Shown: piece after piece, positions 9,198-16,853 of the stretch
Position numbering within the stretch: position 1 is the stretch's first letter
How the letters are laid out: every line of letters starts with the position of its first letter
DNA from: JAKLKS01 sp964370855
GTDB lineage: Bacteria > Planctomycetota > JAJSAM01 > JAKLKS01
Reading direction: 5' to 3'
Length of the DNA stretch: 46,359 nucleotides
NCBI GenBank assembly: GCA_964370855.1
Contig: CAYJMF010000029.1
Location: 1 to 46,359 of the forward strand
The notes under the pieces: model-generated
What the model was told of the DNA's origin: nothing
Database searches by the model: none
The model's input: only the letters and a program-made list of their open reading frames with translations
Translations under genes and position numbers: made by a program

Positions 9198-12100
9198 ATG
9201 GTGGACATGCCGATGGAACCGGACCGACCGGAATTGACGCTCGAAGCGCTCTTCGCGCGCTACCGGGAGACGCGCGACCCGGCGGCGCTGGGGGCGCTCT
9301 TCGACGGGGCCGCGCCCGGGCTCTTCCGGCTCGCGCTCTCCCTCGCACCGGACGCGGCGCAGGCGGAGGACGCCCTCCAGGAGACCTTCCTCTTCGCCCT
9401 CGAGGAGGCGGACCGGTGGGACCCGGCGCGGCCCGTCGTCCCGTGGCTCATGACCGTGCTCCGGTTCAAGGTGAAGGAGGGTCGGCGCCGCGAGGCCCGC
9501 GCCCCCGACCCGGCGCGGCTGGACCGGGCCCCGGCACCGGACGACCCCGCGGCGCTGGCGGAGTCCGCCGAGGAGCGGGAGCGGCTGTACGAGGCGATGC
9601 GGCGGCTCCCCGAGCCCTACCGCGGGGTGGCGCTGCTCCGCTGGCGCTACGGCCACGAGCCCGCGGAGATCGCCGACATCCGCGGCGAGCCGCCGGGCAC
9701 CGTCTGGTCGATCCTCCACCGCGCGGTGAAGAGGCTGAAGGTGGAGATGGGCGCGCTGCCGGCGCTCCTCCTGGCGTTCCGGCCGGAGCGGGGGCTCGAC
9801 GGGGTGAGGCGGGCCCTCCTCCGGCGCGCGGCGGCCAGGGCCGCGGCCGCGGCGGCGGGCAGCGCGGGAACGGCGGCGGGCCTGGCCGCGGCCACGACGA
9901 TGGGAGGGCTCCTCATGGCGAACAAGGCGGTCGCGGCGGTGGCGGCGGTGCTGCTCCTCGGGGGGGCGGGGTGGATCGCGTTGCGGCCCGCCGCCGCTCC
10001 CCCTCAAGCGCTCCCGCCGGCGGGAACCACCTCCGCGACGCCGCCTCCCGGACCCGCCGTGGCACCGTCGGAGACCCCGCGCGCGGGAGCCGATGCCGGG
10101 GACGTGATTCCCCCGCCCGTGGATCTCACGAAATGCGACCGGGATCTCGATCTGTTCGGCACCGTCGTGGACGGGAAGGACACCCCCGTGGCGGGCGCCC
10201 GGGTCGAGACTCTCCGCCTTCCGTGGGCCCGCAACGGACTCGTGCCCCGCCTCCTTCACGAGGAGACCGACCCGGGGCCGGCCACGCGGTCCTCCGTGGA
10301 CGGGACCTTCGCCCTGCGCCTGCGGAAGGCGGAGGTGGCGGACCTCCGGGTGTCCCTCGGGGGCCTCGTGGCCCGGCTCCCCGGCTGCATCGCAGGCGAG
10401 CGGGTCCGCGTCGTCCTCGAGGAGGGGGCGACCCTCGCCCTCCGCGCCCTCGACGATGCCGGCCATCCGGTTCCCGGTGCGCGGGTAAGGGTCAGCCGCT
10501 TCGTACCACCGCGGACGGTCCTCTTCTTCGGCGAAGGGCTCACGGACGCCGAGGGGCGTTGCCTCCTCCGCGGGATCCCCGGAGGCCGGTCCACGGTCTC
10601 CCTGGACCACGCGCGGCTCCCGTCGCCGCGGTCCACGCAGGAGGAGTTCACGCCCGGGGCCGTGGTCGAGAAGGAGGTCGCCTTCCCCGCCGGGAGGATC
10701 GTCGCGGGCACCGTGACCGACGCCGCGACCGGGAAGCCCATCCCGGACGCCCGGGTCGGCGCCGCCTGGGTCCTGGATCGGCCCGTCACGACCGATGGAG
10801 ACGGGCGGTACACCTTCACCGGATGGGTGGACGGCCAGTCCTCGGAGATGCACGCGACGGCGGAGGGGTATGGCCGCAACGGAGTGCACGTGCCCCCGGA
10901 GGGTCCGGTGGACTTCGCCCTCGCCCCGGGGGATCGGGCACGGGGCCGCATCCTCGACGCCCGGCGGGCCCCGCTCCCCGGCGCCCGGCTCACCGCCGTC
11001 GCCACCCCCTTCGCCGGGGCGGAGCGGAAGCAGGAGATCGACACCGTCTCGACCGTGGCCGGGGGCGACGGAAAGTTCGAGTTGACCGGACTCCGGGCCG
11101 ACCTTCCCCACACGCTCATCGCGTCGGCGCCGGGATCCGGGAGGATCCTGCTCGACTTCGCCCCCGCCGTGCCGGGCCCCGGCGACATCGACCTCGGGGA
11201 CATCGTACTGCCCGAGGGGCGGATCCTCGGCGGGGTCGTCCTCGATGGCGCGGGGAAGCCGATGCCGGCGGTTCCCGTGGGACTCGAGGGATCCAACGGG
11301 GACCGCGGCCGGCTCCTCCCTCCCGGGCACCCGCCGGGGCAGACGGCCTACGGGACACGGGAAACCCTCCGCACCGACGACCTCGGCCGCTTCCGGTTCG
11401 GGGACCTCGCGCCGGGGAAGTACACGGTGACCGCCTCGCCGCCGGGTGTGCCGGACATCGCCCGGCCGGCGACCCTCGCCGGGATCGACCTCCTCGACCT
11501 GGAACTGCGCATCCCCTCCGCGGGCCTGGTCCCCCTCGAAGTGATCGTCACGAACGAACGGGGCCAGGCGATTCCCGGCATCCGGGTCTCCGTTTCCGGT
11601 GCCGGGGCCGACGGCGGGGGCTTCGATCTGGATTCCGACACCGACGCCTTCGGCCTCGTCTCCTTCTCCGTGCCCGCCGCCGGGTACCTCTCGGTGATGG
11701 CCGTGGACCTCTCGCGCGACAGGACCATGAGGTACCTGCAGACGGGAAAGGCGCTCCGCGAGGAGGAGAGGGGCGGGAAGGACGGGGCCCCGGAGCGGGT
11801 GAGTCTCGCCCTCCCGATCTCCGCGACGCTGAAGGGCCGGGTCCTCGACCCCGAGGGGAAGCCGCTGGCGGGGCAGATGGTCTTCGCGAGGGACCCGGCC
11901 GGCGCTTCCCAGCCGACGGCCGCCATGACCGGTGCCGAAGGGGAGTTCGCTCTGGAGGCGCCGGCGGGCAGGGCCGTGGACCTCTCGCTGCCCGACTCCC
12001 GGAGCGGGGATGCGCGCTCCCCCTTCCGTGGCGAGTTGAAGGGGGTCACCCCGCCCGCGGAGGGCCTCACGCTGCAGGCCCACAGGCTCTCCGAGAACCA

Positions 12101-12641
12101 GACACTCACCGTGATCGTGCTGGACGAGGCCGGCGACCCGGTGACCGACGCCTCCCTGATCGTGCTCGGGGGAGGAGGAAGGCCCCTCTCGAAGTTCGTG
12201 GATTCCGCGGGCCGCGCCGCGTTCGAGGGGCTGACCGCGGACACCGTGAACGTGATGCTCCAGCGGAACTCCAGGATCGATCCTCCGCACCGGGCCTGGG
12301 TGGACTCCGCCGTCCCCTCCCCCCTCAACGTCACCCCCGCGGGGCAGGAGGTCGTCATGCGCTTCCGCAAGGGGGTCGAGGTCCGGGGCAGGCTCCTCGA
12401 CGAGAACGGGGATCCCCTCCCGCGGGCGGGGATGGTCGCGTCCATGGCGGACTTCGCGGCGGTGTGGTTCGCCACCGACGACGAGGGCCGCTTCCGGTTC
12501 CTCGCCCCGGAGGGGGTCAAGGTCACGCGCGTGGCCTCGGACCGCGTCCTTCCCGGGGGCGCGACCCAGACCGCCTCCGTCGGCGAGCTGCCGGCGGGAG
12601 GGGAGGAGGTCGTCGTGCGGTTCCCCGCGCCGCCGAAGTAG
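9198..12641 (+). CDS. ECF-like sigma factor fused to a membrane span and CarbReg domains
   Basis: 1147 residues. Region 2 of a sigma-70-family factor lies at about 25-90 (AEDALQETFLFALEEADRW) and region 4 at about 130-185 (MRRLPEPYRGVALLRW, then the helix-turn-helix EPAEIADIRGEPPGTVWSIL). An alanine-rich linker leads to one membrane span at about 246-264. The remaining ~880 residues are repeated CarbReg/transthyretin-like beta-sandwiches (IPDARVGAAW, LPGARLTAV and similar) that should lie outside the cytoplasm. This is the most divergent of five such fusions here; the other four start with LLAH/LLEH and share a near-identical region 4. No Shine-Dalgarno is clear before the start, but a strong one precedes the internal ATG at 9915. 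The stop codon touches the tRNA-Thr remnant. Target promoters are unknown. Confidence 0.85.
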   Translation: MVDMPMEPDRPELTLEALFARYRETRDPAALGALFDGAAPGLFRLALSLAPDAAQAEDALQETFLFALEEADRWDPARPVVPWLMTVLRFKVKEGRRREARAPDPARLDRAPAPDDPAALAESAEERERLYEAMRRLPEPYRGVALLRWRYGHEPAEIADIRGEPPGTVWSILHRAVKRLKVEMGALPALLLAFRPERGLDGVRRALLRRAAARAAAAAAGSAGTAAGLAAATTMGGLLMANKAVAAVAAVLLLGGAGWIALRPAAAPPQALPPAGTTSATPPPGPAVAPSETPRAGADAGDVIPPPVDLTKCDRDLDLFGTVVDGKDTPVAGARVETLRLPWARNGLVPRLLHEETDPGPATRSSVDGTFALRLRKAEVADLRVSLGGLVARLPGCIAGERVRVVLEEGATLALRALDDAGHPVPGARVRVSRFVPPRTVLFFGEGLTDAEGRCLLRGIPGGRSTVSLDHARLPSPRSTQEEFTPGAVVEKEVAFPAGRIVAGTVTDAATGKPIPDARVGAAWVLDRPVTTDGDGRYTFTGWVDGQSSEMHATAEGYGRNGVHVPPEGPVDFALAPGDRARGRILDARRAPLPGARLTAVATPFAGAERKQEIDTVSTVAGGDGKFELTGLRADLPHTLIASAPGSGRILLDFAPAVPGPGDIDLGDIVLPEGRILGGVVLDGAGKPMPAVPVGLEGSNGDRGRLLPPGHPPGQTAYGTRETLRTDDLGRFRFGDLAPGKYTVTASPPGVPDIARPATLAGIDLLDLELRIPSAGLVPLEVIVTNERGQAIPGIRVSVSGAGADGGGFDLDSDTDAFGLVSFSVPAAGYLSVMAVDLSRDRTMRYLQTGKALREEERGGKDGAPERVSLALPISATLKGRVLDPEGKPLAGQMVFARDPAGASQPTAAMTGAEGEFALEAPAGRAVDLSLPDSRSGDARSPFRGELKGVTPPAEGLTLQAHRLSENQTLTVIVLDEAGDPVTDASLIVLGGGGRPLSKFVDSAGRAAFEGLTADTVNVMLQRNSRIDPPHRAWVDSAVPSPLNVTPAGQEVVMRFRKGVEVRGRLLDENGDPLPRAGMVASMADFAAVWFATDDEGRFRFLAPEGVKVTRVASDRVLPGGATQTASVGELPAGGEEVVVRFPAPPK
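9902..9917 (+). promoter_or_regulatory. internal Shine-Dalgarno and in-frame ATG before the membrane span
   Basis: GGGAGGG (9902-9908) is followed by a 6-base spacer and ATG 9915-9917 (codon 240 of the fusion). The ATG opens MANKAVAAVAAVLLLGG, the membrane span. Equivalent sites occur in three of the other four fusions. Translation from here would give a membrane CarbReg protein without the sigma module. Confidence 0.55.
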
Positions 12642-12686
12642 TGGAGCCCGCGGTCGGATTTGAACCGACATCCTTCGCTTTACGAA
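12642..12686 (-). other. tRNA-Thr(CGU) 3' half, probable attachment-site scar
   Basis: On the minus strand this reads anticodon loop TTCGTAA, stem strand AGCGA, variable loop AGGAT, a perfect T-arm (GTCGG TTCAAAT CCGAC), acceptor strand CGCGGGC and TCCA. The 5' half (D-arm, 5' acceptor strand GCCCGCG and the 5' anticodon stem TCGCT) is absent: similarity stops at the anticodon loop. The fragment begins one base after the stop of the sigma fusion at 12641. A 3' half broken at the anticodon loop is what a tyrosine-recombinase island leaves at its far end. The truncated side faces 12.69 kb and above, where mobile-element debris lies. It cannot be a working tRNA. Confidence 0.75.
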
Positions 12687-13095
12687 CGGGGGCAGGCTCG
12701 TCGTAAGTCGTTCTGGAATAAGCAGTTCCGTACAGAGTGGAATCCAAGGTAAGTCCCGGTGCCGGGCCCACTTCCCGCAAGAAAAAACGGGCCGTCCGCG
12801 ACGACTGTCGGCGATGTTCGACGACTCCGGACGACGCACCTGTGGACGCAGGGCTGGACGCAGGGCTGGACGCAGAATTGGGCGTAGATCCGGCCGACCT
12901 CCACGGTGGCCCCGACGGGTGGGGGCAAGCCGGAGGTTCGGGGCCGCGCGGGCCGGAGGCCCACCCGGCCACGCGGAGGACTGCGGCTGGCGGGTCCCTG
13001 AAGAGGGTCCCCCGGCTACGCGGGGCCAGGCCAGGCGGTCATTGTCGAGGAGGTGGCCCCTCGGACGCAGGGGGCCAAGAGAGCGGGGGGCCCTT
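12687..13095. other. non-coding or degraded region with a 12-bp tandem repeat
   Basis: No convincing gene is present. The unit GGACGCAGGGCT occurs twice in full (12844-12855 and 12856-12867) and once as 8 bases (12868-12875). A plus-strand frame from a GTG at 12737 reads TTPDDAPVDAGLDAGLDAEL across the repeat. This loosely resembles the tail of planctomycete integrases as I remember them, which would suit a position beside a tRNA scar. The frame then opposes the gene at 13096-13521, so I do not call it. Confidence 0.4.
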
Positions 13096-13521
13096 CTATG
13101 GGGCTTTCGCCTTCAGCTCCGCCTCCCTGTTCGCGGCTCGGACTTCCCGGGCCCTGGCCAGCGCCGCCAACTGCTTTTCGGACGCCTTCCGCTTCTTCTT
13201 CGCGGGCTTGGCCCTGGCGGTCTTCTTCGCCCCGCCCACGGCCTTCTCCTGGTCCAGGAACCACTGGGGCTTCCTGCCCCGGCTCCCGGGCCTCCACTTG
13301 CCCTTCTTGCCCGCTCTCCTCCCGGCCATCCTGGCGGCCCTCTTCCTCTTGGGGCGCCTAGGCCCACGCTTGACGGCCCCCGCGGGGATGGCCTTCAGGA
13401 GTCCGTCCAGGACCACGAGCTCCTTCTCCATGGCGGCGAGGTCCTCCTTGGTGGAGGCGATCCTGGACTGGAGCGCTCCCCTGCGGCTGGACGCTGACTT
13501 CGCCATCGAGCGGTAGTTCAT
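13096..13521 (-). CDS. basic, coiled-coil, H-NS-like DNA-binding protein (putative)
   Basis: 141 residues, strongly basic. Residues about 10-45 form a predicted coiled coil (LQSRIASTKEDLAAMEKELV). The centre is Lys/Arg-rich and contains GKWRPGSRGRKPQWFL, which resembles the AT-hook-like GRGRxPxW core of H-NS-family proteins. A long Lys/Ala-rich tail follows. The architecture of N-terminal oligomerisation helix, basic linker and RGRKPQWF suggests a nucleoid-associated or xenogeneic-silencing protein, but the match is short. The ATG at 13521 has AGGAGG 8 bases upstream; ATG 13506 is an alternative. It sits among mobile-element remnants. A histone-H1-like basic protein is the main alternative. 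Confidence 0.6.
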   Translation of the reverse strand: MNYRSMAKSASSRRGALQSRIASTKEDLAAMEKELVVLDGLLKAIPAGAVKRGPRRPKRKRAARMAGRRAGKKGKWRPGSRGRKPQWFLDQEKAVGGAKKTARAKPAKKKRKASEKQLAALARAREVRAANREAELKAKAP

Positions 13522-13647
13522 CGGGGGGGGCCTCCTGGGTGCAACATGCGCAAGCCACGTCGGGGAACGGTATCAGACTCTCGTGGGAGAGGGAAGGGGT
13601 GCATGGTCTTTCTTGGGACTTCAGCATCAACCTTGTGAAGTGCTGGG

Positions 13648-14577
13648 TCAACTCTGGAGGGACCAAATGACCCAGGCGAGGCCACCGAGGCTGGAGCCAA
13701 GGAACATCCCCGAGTAGAACGCAGCACGCACCATAGACGAAGGGTAGCCCTGCGTGACGCGCTGAACCTGTGGGAGGAAGATACCGTCTCCGCCGCTGGC
13801 GTTCACGACGACATTTTGTAGCGTGTGCCCTACTTGACTTTGCTGACTCTGCGAGAGAGTAGGACTCTGCACTTGAGATGGCTCGGCTCCTCTGAGGGCG
13901 TCGAATAGTGACTTCAAGAAATCGAGCATCATGCCTCCGGTGGGTTGTGTGCCATTGCCTTGCGTGGCTTCTTGAGAGTGTCCCAGTTTATCCTGACTTA
14001 ATTGCAGTCTATTCGGCAGGATGGAGCGGTAAGGCAAGAAGGCAATCCCGTGGTCGACAGAGGCGTAAATGGTAAATCCGTTTACGGAGGCTCCCGCTAC
14101 CATTTGAAGGGGGCTACTACCAGACCCCATGCCTGTGCCATCGAGCTGGACCACACCATCGAATGCAGATACCGAGCATGGCACGTCCAATTCGACTTCC
14201 TCGCAATAGATGCCGCCCTGCACATGCACCTTGTCCGACTCCCTTAATGACGGGTTGTTGCACGCCCCTGAGTTGGCTGTTCGGTTAATTGACACTCGGG
14301 CACCGCCCACTCTTGCCCGGAATGTACCTGCCACGGTGAATAGGGGCGAGGAAAAGATGATCGCCCTATCGTCGATGACCTCGAATAGGCGAATGCTGTC
14401 ACCAGAGTCTTGGACGTTGATCGACTTCGAGGTGGTCGTCCTGAAGCCACCCGCGCGTGAGGTTGCCCGCGTCCCGATTACCTGCAGATCGTCAATTTCA
14501 AGTTCCGGCACAGACGAGTTCGTCCCCCCGCTGTTGAGGTTGCTGCCATCCTTCCCGCGAACATACCAATCCACCAT
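13648..14577 (-). CDS. hypothetical beta-helix-like protein in a low-GC segment
   Basis: 309 residues. The start (MVDWYVRGKDGSNLNSGGT) resembles the first turn of parallel beta-helix or tailspike-like proteins (YVRxDGxxxNxG). A beta-rich stretch continues to about residue 190 (VHVQGGIYCEEVELDVP, VNGFTIYASVDHGIAF). A Gln/Ser-rich linker follows (SPTLSQSQQSQVGHTLQN), then a hydrophobic C-terminal segment (AAFYSGMFLGSSLGGLAWVIW) that may be a membrane anchor. There is no N-terminal signal peptide. Base composition is visibly far lower in G+C than its neighbours and codon choice is relaxed, which points to recent transfer. It could be a phage or plasmid surface protein; no family can be named. 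Confidence 0.55.
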   Translation of the reverse strand: MVDWYVRGKDGSNLNSGGTNSSVPELEIDDLQVIGTRATSRAGGFRTTTSKSINVQDSGDSIRLFEVIDDRAIIFSSPLFTVAGTFRARVGGARVSINRTANSGACNNPSLRESDKVHVQGGIYCEEVELDVPCSVSAFDGVVQLDGTGMGSGSSPLQMVAGASVNGFTIYASVDHGIAFLPYRSILPNRLQLSQDKLGHSQEATQGNGTQPTGGMMLDFLKSLFDALRGAEPSQVQSPTLSQSQQSQVGHTLQNVVVNASGGDGIFLPQVQRVTQGYPSSMVRAAFYSGMFLGSSLGGLAWVIWSLQS

Positions 14578-14630
14578 GGTCCCGGCATTCTACACAAGGG
14601 GACGATCCTGCTATCCTCGATGGTGGACTC

Positions 14631-14870
14631 TCAACCCCCGGCGTCCTGGCAGAAGGGTGCCTGTCGCACCCCTCTGACGAAGACCCTGGCCACCATCTTC
14701 ACTGGGTCCTCCACAGGCTCGTAGACCCCGAGCATCCGGAGGAGCGCCCCTGTGATGATGGTGCTCTCGGCCCCGGCGGCCTGGATGGCGGTCACGGGGA
14801 CCAGGGGCTGGGCGGCGTCGGTCTTCCGGGAGAGACCTGCTTCCCCTCCGTGAGGAGACCGCAACGTGGA
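14631..14870 (-). pseudogene. C-terminal fragment of an unidentified protein
   Basis: A minus-strand frame ending at 14631 shows the strong G/C third-position bias of a real gene across about 65 codons (PLVPVTAIQAAGAESTIITG, LLRMLGVYEPVEDPVKMVA). Further upstream the bias disappears and no start or ribosome site is seen. I read it as the remaining 3' end of a gene cut by rearrangement in this mobile-element region. The family is not recognised; a short intact gene cannot be excluded. Confidence 0.35.
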
Positions 14871-15060
14871 GCAGACCGTCACGCAGTGGCACCGCGTCCG
14901 AGTTAGGGTTCCTGCCTCCGCTACCGTGGTGTTACCCTCTTGGTCGATAGGGTCGGGAGCCCGCCCATCCGTCAAGCCGCCGGAGGAGGAGAGGTTGGCG
15001 CGGGGCCCGGTTCTGGAGGAGCCAGCCAAGCGCTCAGCAGCCGCAACGGAGCCCGCGTCC

Positions 15061-15843
15061 ATGAGCCAGGTCGTCATCGAGAACCCGGTCCTCAACACGC
15101 CCTACGAAGAGCCGCGCCGCCACTTCCGGTTCTCGGAGACGGGCATCACCAACGAGGTCGTTGAGAGCCGCCGCACCTCGTCCTACTTCGTGCCCATCCC
15201 CAAGGCCCGCATGAAGGGCAAGCAGCGAGTCCTATTCACCGAATGGACCGAGGACCGGGTCAAGGAGAACGACTTCATCAACCGTATCCGGGGCCGGGTG
15301 GCCGTCTGGAGGGGCGCAGGCTCCCCGGGTATCACCAAGACGACGCGCCGGCTCCTCGATTACTGGAACCAGCCCGAGCGGGAGAAGCCGCTCTTCTACT
15401 GCCAAGTGGAGGCCCTGGAAACGGTCATCTTCCTGACCGAGGCGGCCTCGAAGATGGGCGAGAACTGGATCGAGAACGACCTGCGCCAGTTCAGTGAGGA
15501 CGCCAACCCCGGCATCTACCGGCTCGCCATCAAGATGGCCACGGGGAGTGGGAAGACCGTCGTGATGGCCATGCTCATCGCGTGGCAGGCGCTCAACAAG
15601 CTGGCCAACCCGCAGGACGCGAGGTTCTCCGACACATTCCTCATCGTGACCCCAGGCATCACCATCCGGGACCGGCTCTCCGTTCGGGCTCGCTGCGGGC
15701 TCCTCGGCCTTGGTAGGCCCCGTTGCGCCCGCGGCTCAGCCGCGGGCCAAGGGCCGCCAGGCCCTGCCCGCGGCGAGCCCCGGTCGAGATGTCCGGCTGC
15801 CGTTAGACTGGGCCTCATGCCCCCTGGGACTTGGACATGGTAG
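15061..15843 (+). pseudogene. truncated type III restriction enzyme (res/helicase) 5' fragment
   Basis: From ATG 15061 the first ~208 residues match, from memory, the N-terminus of large type III restriction-like DEAD/DEAH helicase proteins: MSQVVIENPVLNTPYEEPRR, then RHFRFSETGIT, RRLLDYW, FYCQVEALETVIFLTEAA, Walker A MATGSGKTVVMAMLIAW and FLIVTPGITIRDRL. Full-length relatives run to roughly 900-1000 residues. Similarity stops abruptly at about 15683, exactly where the nested palindrome begins, and the frame continues only as low-complexity sequence to a stop at 15843. The DEAH box, later helicase motifs and nuclease domain are all missing. No modification (mod) gene is nearby. This is a dead remnant of a defence or mobile element. 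Confidence 0.8.
15686..15780. repeat. nested 95-bp imperfect palindrome at a gene breakpoint
   Basis: The outer arms 15686-15700 and 15766-15780 pair at 14 of 15 positions. Middle arms GGCCTTGG (15706-15713) and CCAAGGGCC (15747-15755) pair with one bulged base. The central hairpin is perfect: GCCCGCGGC (15727-15735), loop TCA, GCCGCGGGC (15739-15747). The whole could fold as a long hairpin. Its left edge coincides with the end of res similarity, so it may be the end of the element or recombination that cut the gene. Confidence 0.75.
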
Positions 15844-16199
15844 GCCGCCGCTCCGGACGGGCGGGCGAGAGAGGCTCCAGCCTTCCGGGCTTCCTGCTCT
15901 TCCTGATCGTGTTCCTGGGCGGCTCGGCGCTTCTCGCAGTCATCCTCTCGGCAGTCTGCGGCTGGGTCTTCCTGCGTACGTTCTGGTTCGTGGTCGTGGT
16001 GGCCATGGCGCTTCTCGTCCTGGAGATGCAGGTCTTCAGTCGCATCCGGAACTGGCGCACTCTTCGTCGGCTAAAGCGCACGCCCTGCGGGGTGTGCGGT
16101 GAAGTCCCCGGGAACGACGCAGTTCACACCCTCGCGGGACCTGCCGTCCACATCAAGTGCGCTGGTTGCGGGGAGCAACTCTGGGCGAAGTGGTCATAG
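15831..16199 (+). CDS. small two-span membrane protein with a zinc-ribbon-like tail
   Basis: 122 residues (120 if ATG 15837 is used). A short basic N-terminus is followed by two hydrophobic spans, about 20-42 (FLLFLIVFLGGSALLAVILS) and 48-66 (FLRTFWFVVVVAMALLVL). A basic segment precedes a C-terminal Cys cluster: CGVCGEVPG and, 20 residues on, KCAGCGEQLW. Two CxxC pairs at that spacing suggest a small zinc ribbon on the cytoplasmic side. No family is recognised. Codon use is typical of the region and the reading frame is intact, so it may be a live gene among remnants. Confidence 0.6.
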   Translation: MDMVGRRSGRAGERGSSLPGFLLFLIVFLGGSALLAVILSAVCGWVFLRTFWFVVVVAMALLVLEMQVFSRIRNWRTLRRLKRTPCGVCGEVPGNDAVHTLAGPAVHIKCAGCGEQLWAKWS

Positions 16200-16801
16200 C
16201 CCCGACGCTGAAGCGGGACTCTCCGGTGGCTGCGAGGCTGTCGCCGCTGTCGCCTAGTAAGCAACCGTACAAGCGACGACCGAGCCTGACCGGCAAGGGC
16301 CGTATCGCCGCATTCCGCCTCAACGTGAAGAAGGGCCGCCGGGACCTGGACTCCGCCCGGGAGTGCGGCAAGCGGGCCTTCATCTGGGAGCACAAGCCGT
16401 GTGGGGGCCGCTGGTCCGTCAGCGACTCCTGCAACCGGCGGGTCTGCTCCCGCTGCTCCCGGCGGCGGGCCATGCGGGTCTAGAGGCGCTACGCGCGGGA
16501 CGTGGCGGCCTTCGAGCATCCGGCCCTCGTCACGCTCACGGTCCCGAATGCGCGGGCTCCTGAGGACCTGGAGACGGCCCTGGGGCTCCTGCTGGGCGGG
16601 TTCCGGGAGCTCCGGCGGCGGAAGGTGTGGCCCGCGGCCCGGGGCCTGTGGTCCCTAGAGGTGACCTGGTCTGCGGAGCGCGGGTACCACCCCTCCCGCG
16701 GTTCCGACGGTAAGGGGCGCATACATTCCAACTGCTGTTCCCCTCAGGGCACAACGATCGAGTCCTCGAACAGGACTTCATGTTCTGGCTACTCTGCATG
16801 A
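16157..16801 (+). pseudogene. rolling-circle replication initiator (Rep) remnant
   Basis: One reading frame, interrupted by an in-frame TAG at 16481-16483, carries features of plasmid and ICE rolling-circle Rep proteins: the Cys motif CNRRVCSRCSRRRAMRV, then after the stop RRYARDVAAFEHPALVTLTV, and GLWSLEVTWSAERGYHP. In intact proteins this last motif runs into the HUH metal-binding motif (HPHxHV). Here it changes to SRGSDGKGR right after HP, so the HUH histidines and the later catalytic Tyr are lost. The gene is dead twice over, by a nonsense codon and by truncation. Frame and spacing on both sides of the TAG are preserved, so a single base change made the stop. Confidence 0.75.
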
Positions 16802-16853
16802 GAGTTGGGGGCTAGGATCCCCTTTCTCACGGGCCAGAGCGGGAGAGTGCGCG

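Noticed and set aside
5675..12706. A 2343-codon plus-strand open frame across several genes
   Set aside because: It is an Arg/Pro/Gly-rich shadow of the FG-GAP and sigma-fusion genes on the same strand in another frame, caused by the scarcity of A/T stops; it has no domains.
6978..12839. A 1953-codon minus-strand open frame
   Set aside because: It is the antisense shadow of two well-supported plus-strand genes with FG-GAP, LamG, sigma and CarbReg motifs; its translation is low-complexity.
12841..12880. A CRISPR array at the tandem repeats
   Set aside because: The 12-bp units are directly adjacent without spacers and there are no cas genes; no CRISPR array was seen anywhere in the window.
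12737..13090. A plus-strand frame with DAGL repeats, possibly an integrase tail
   Set aside because: Similarity is from memory only, no catalytic residues are present, and the frame runs antisense into the basic-protein gene.
15686..15780. The nested palindrome as an integron attC site
   Set aside because: The hairpin shape is suggestive, but I could not find the paired GTT-containing core sites or a gene-cassette arrangement.
15061..15843. A functional type III restriction-modification system
   Set aside because: The nuclease and most helicase motifs are missing and no modification methyltransferase gene is nearby.
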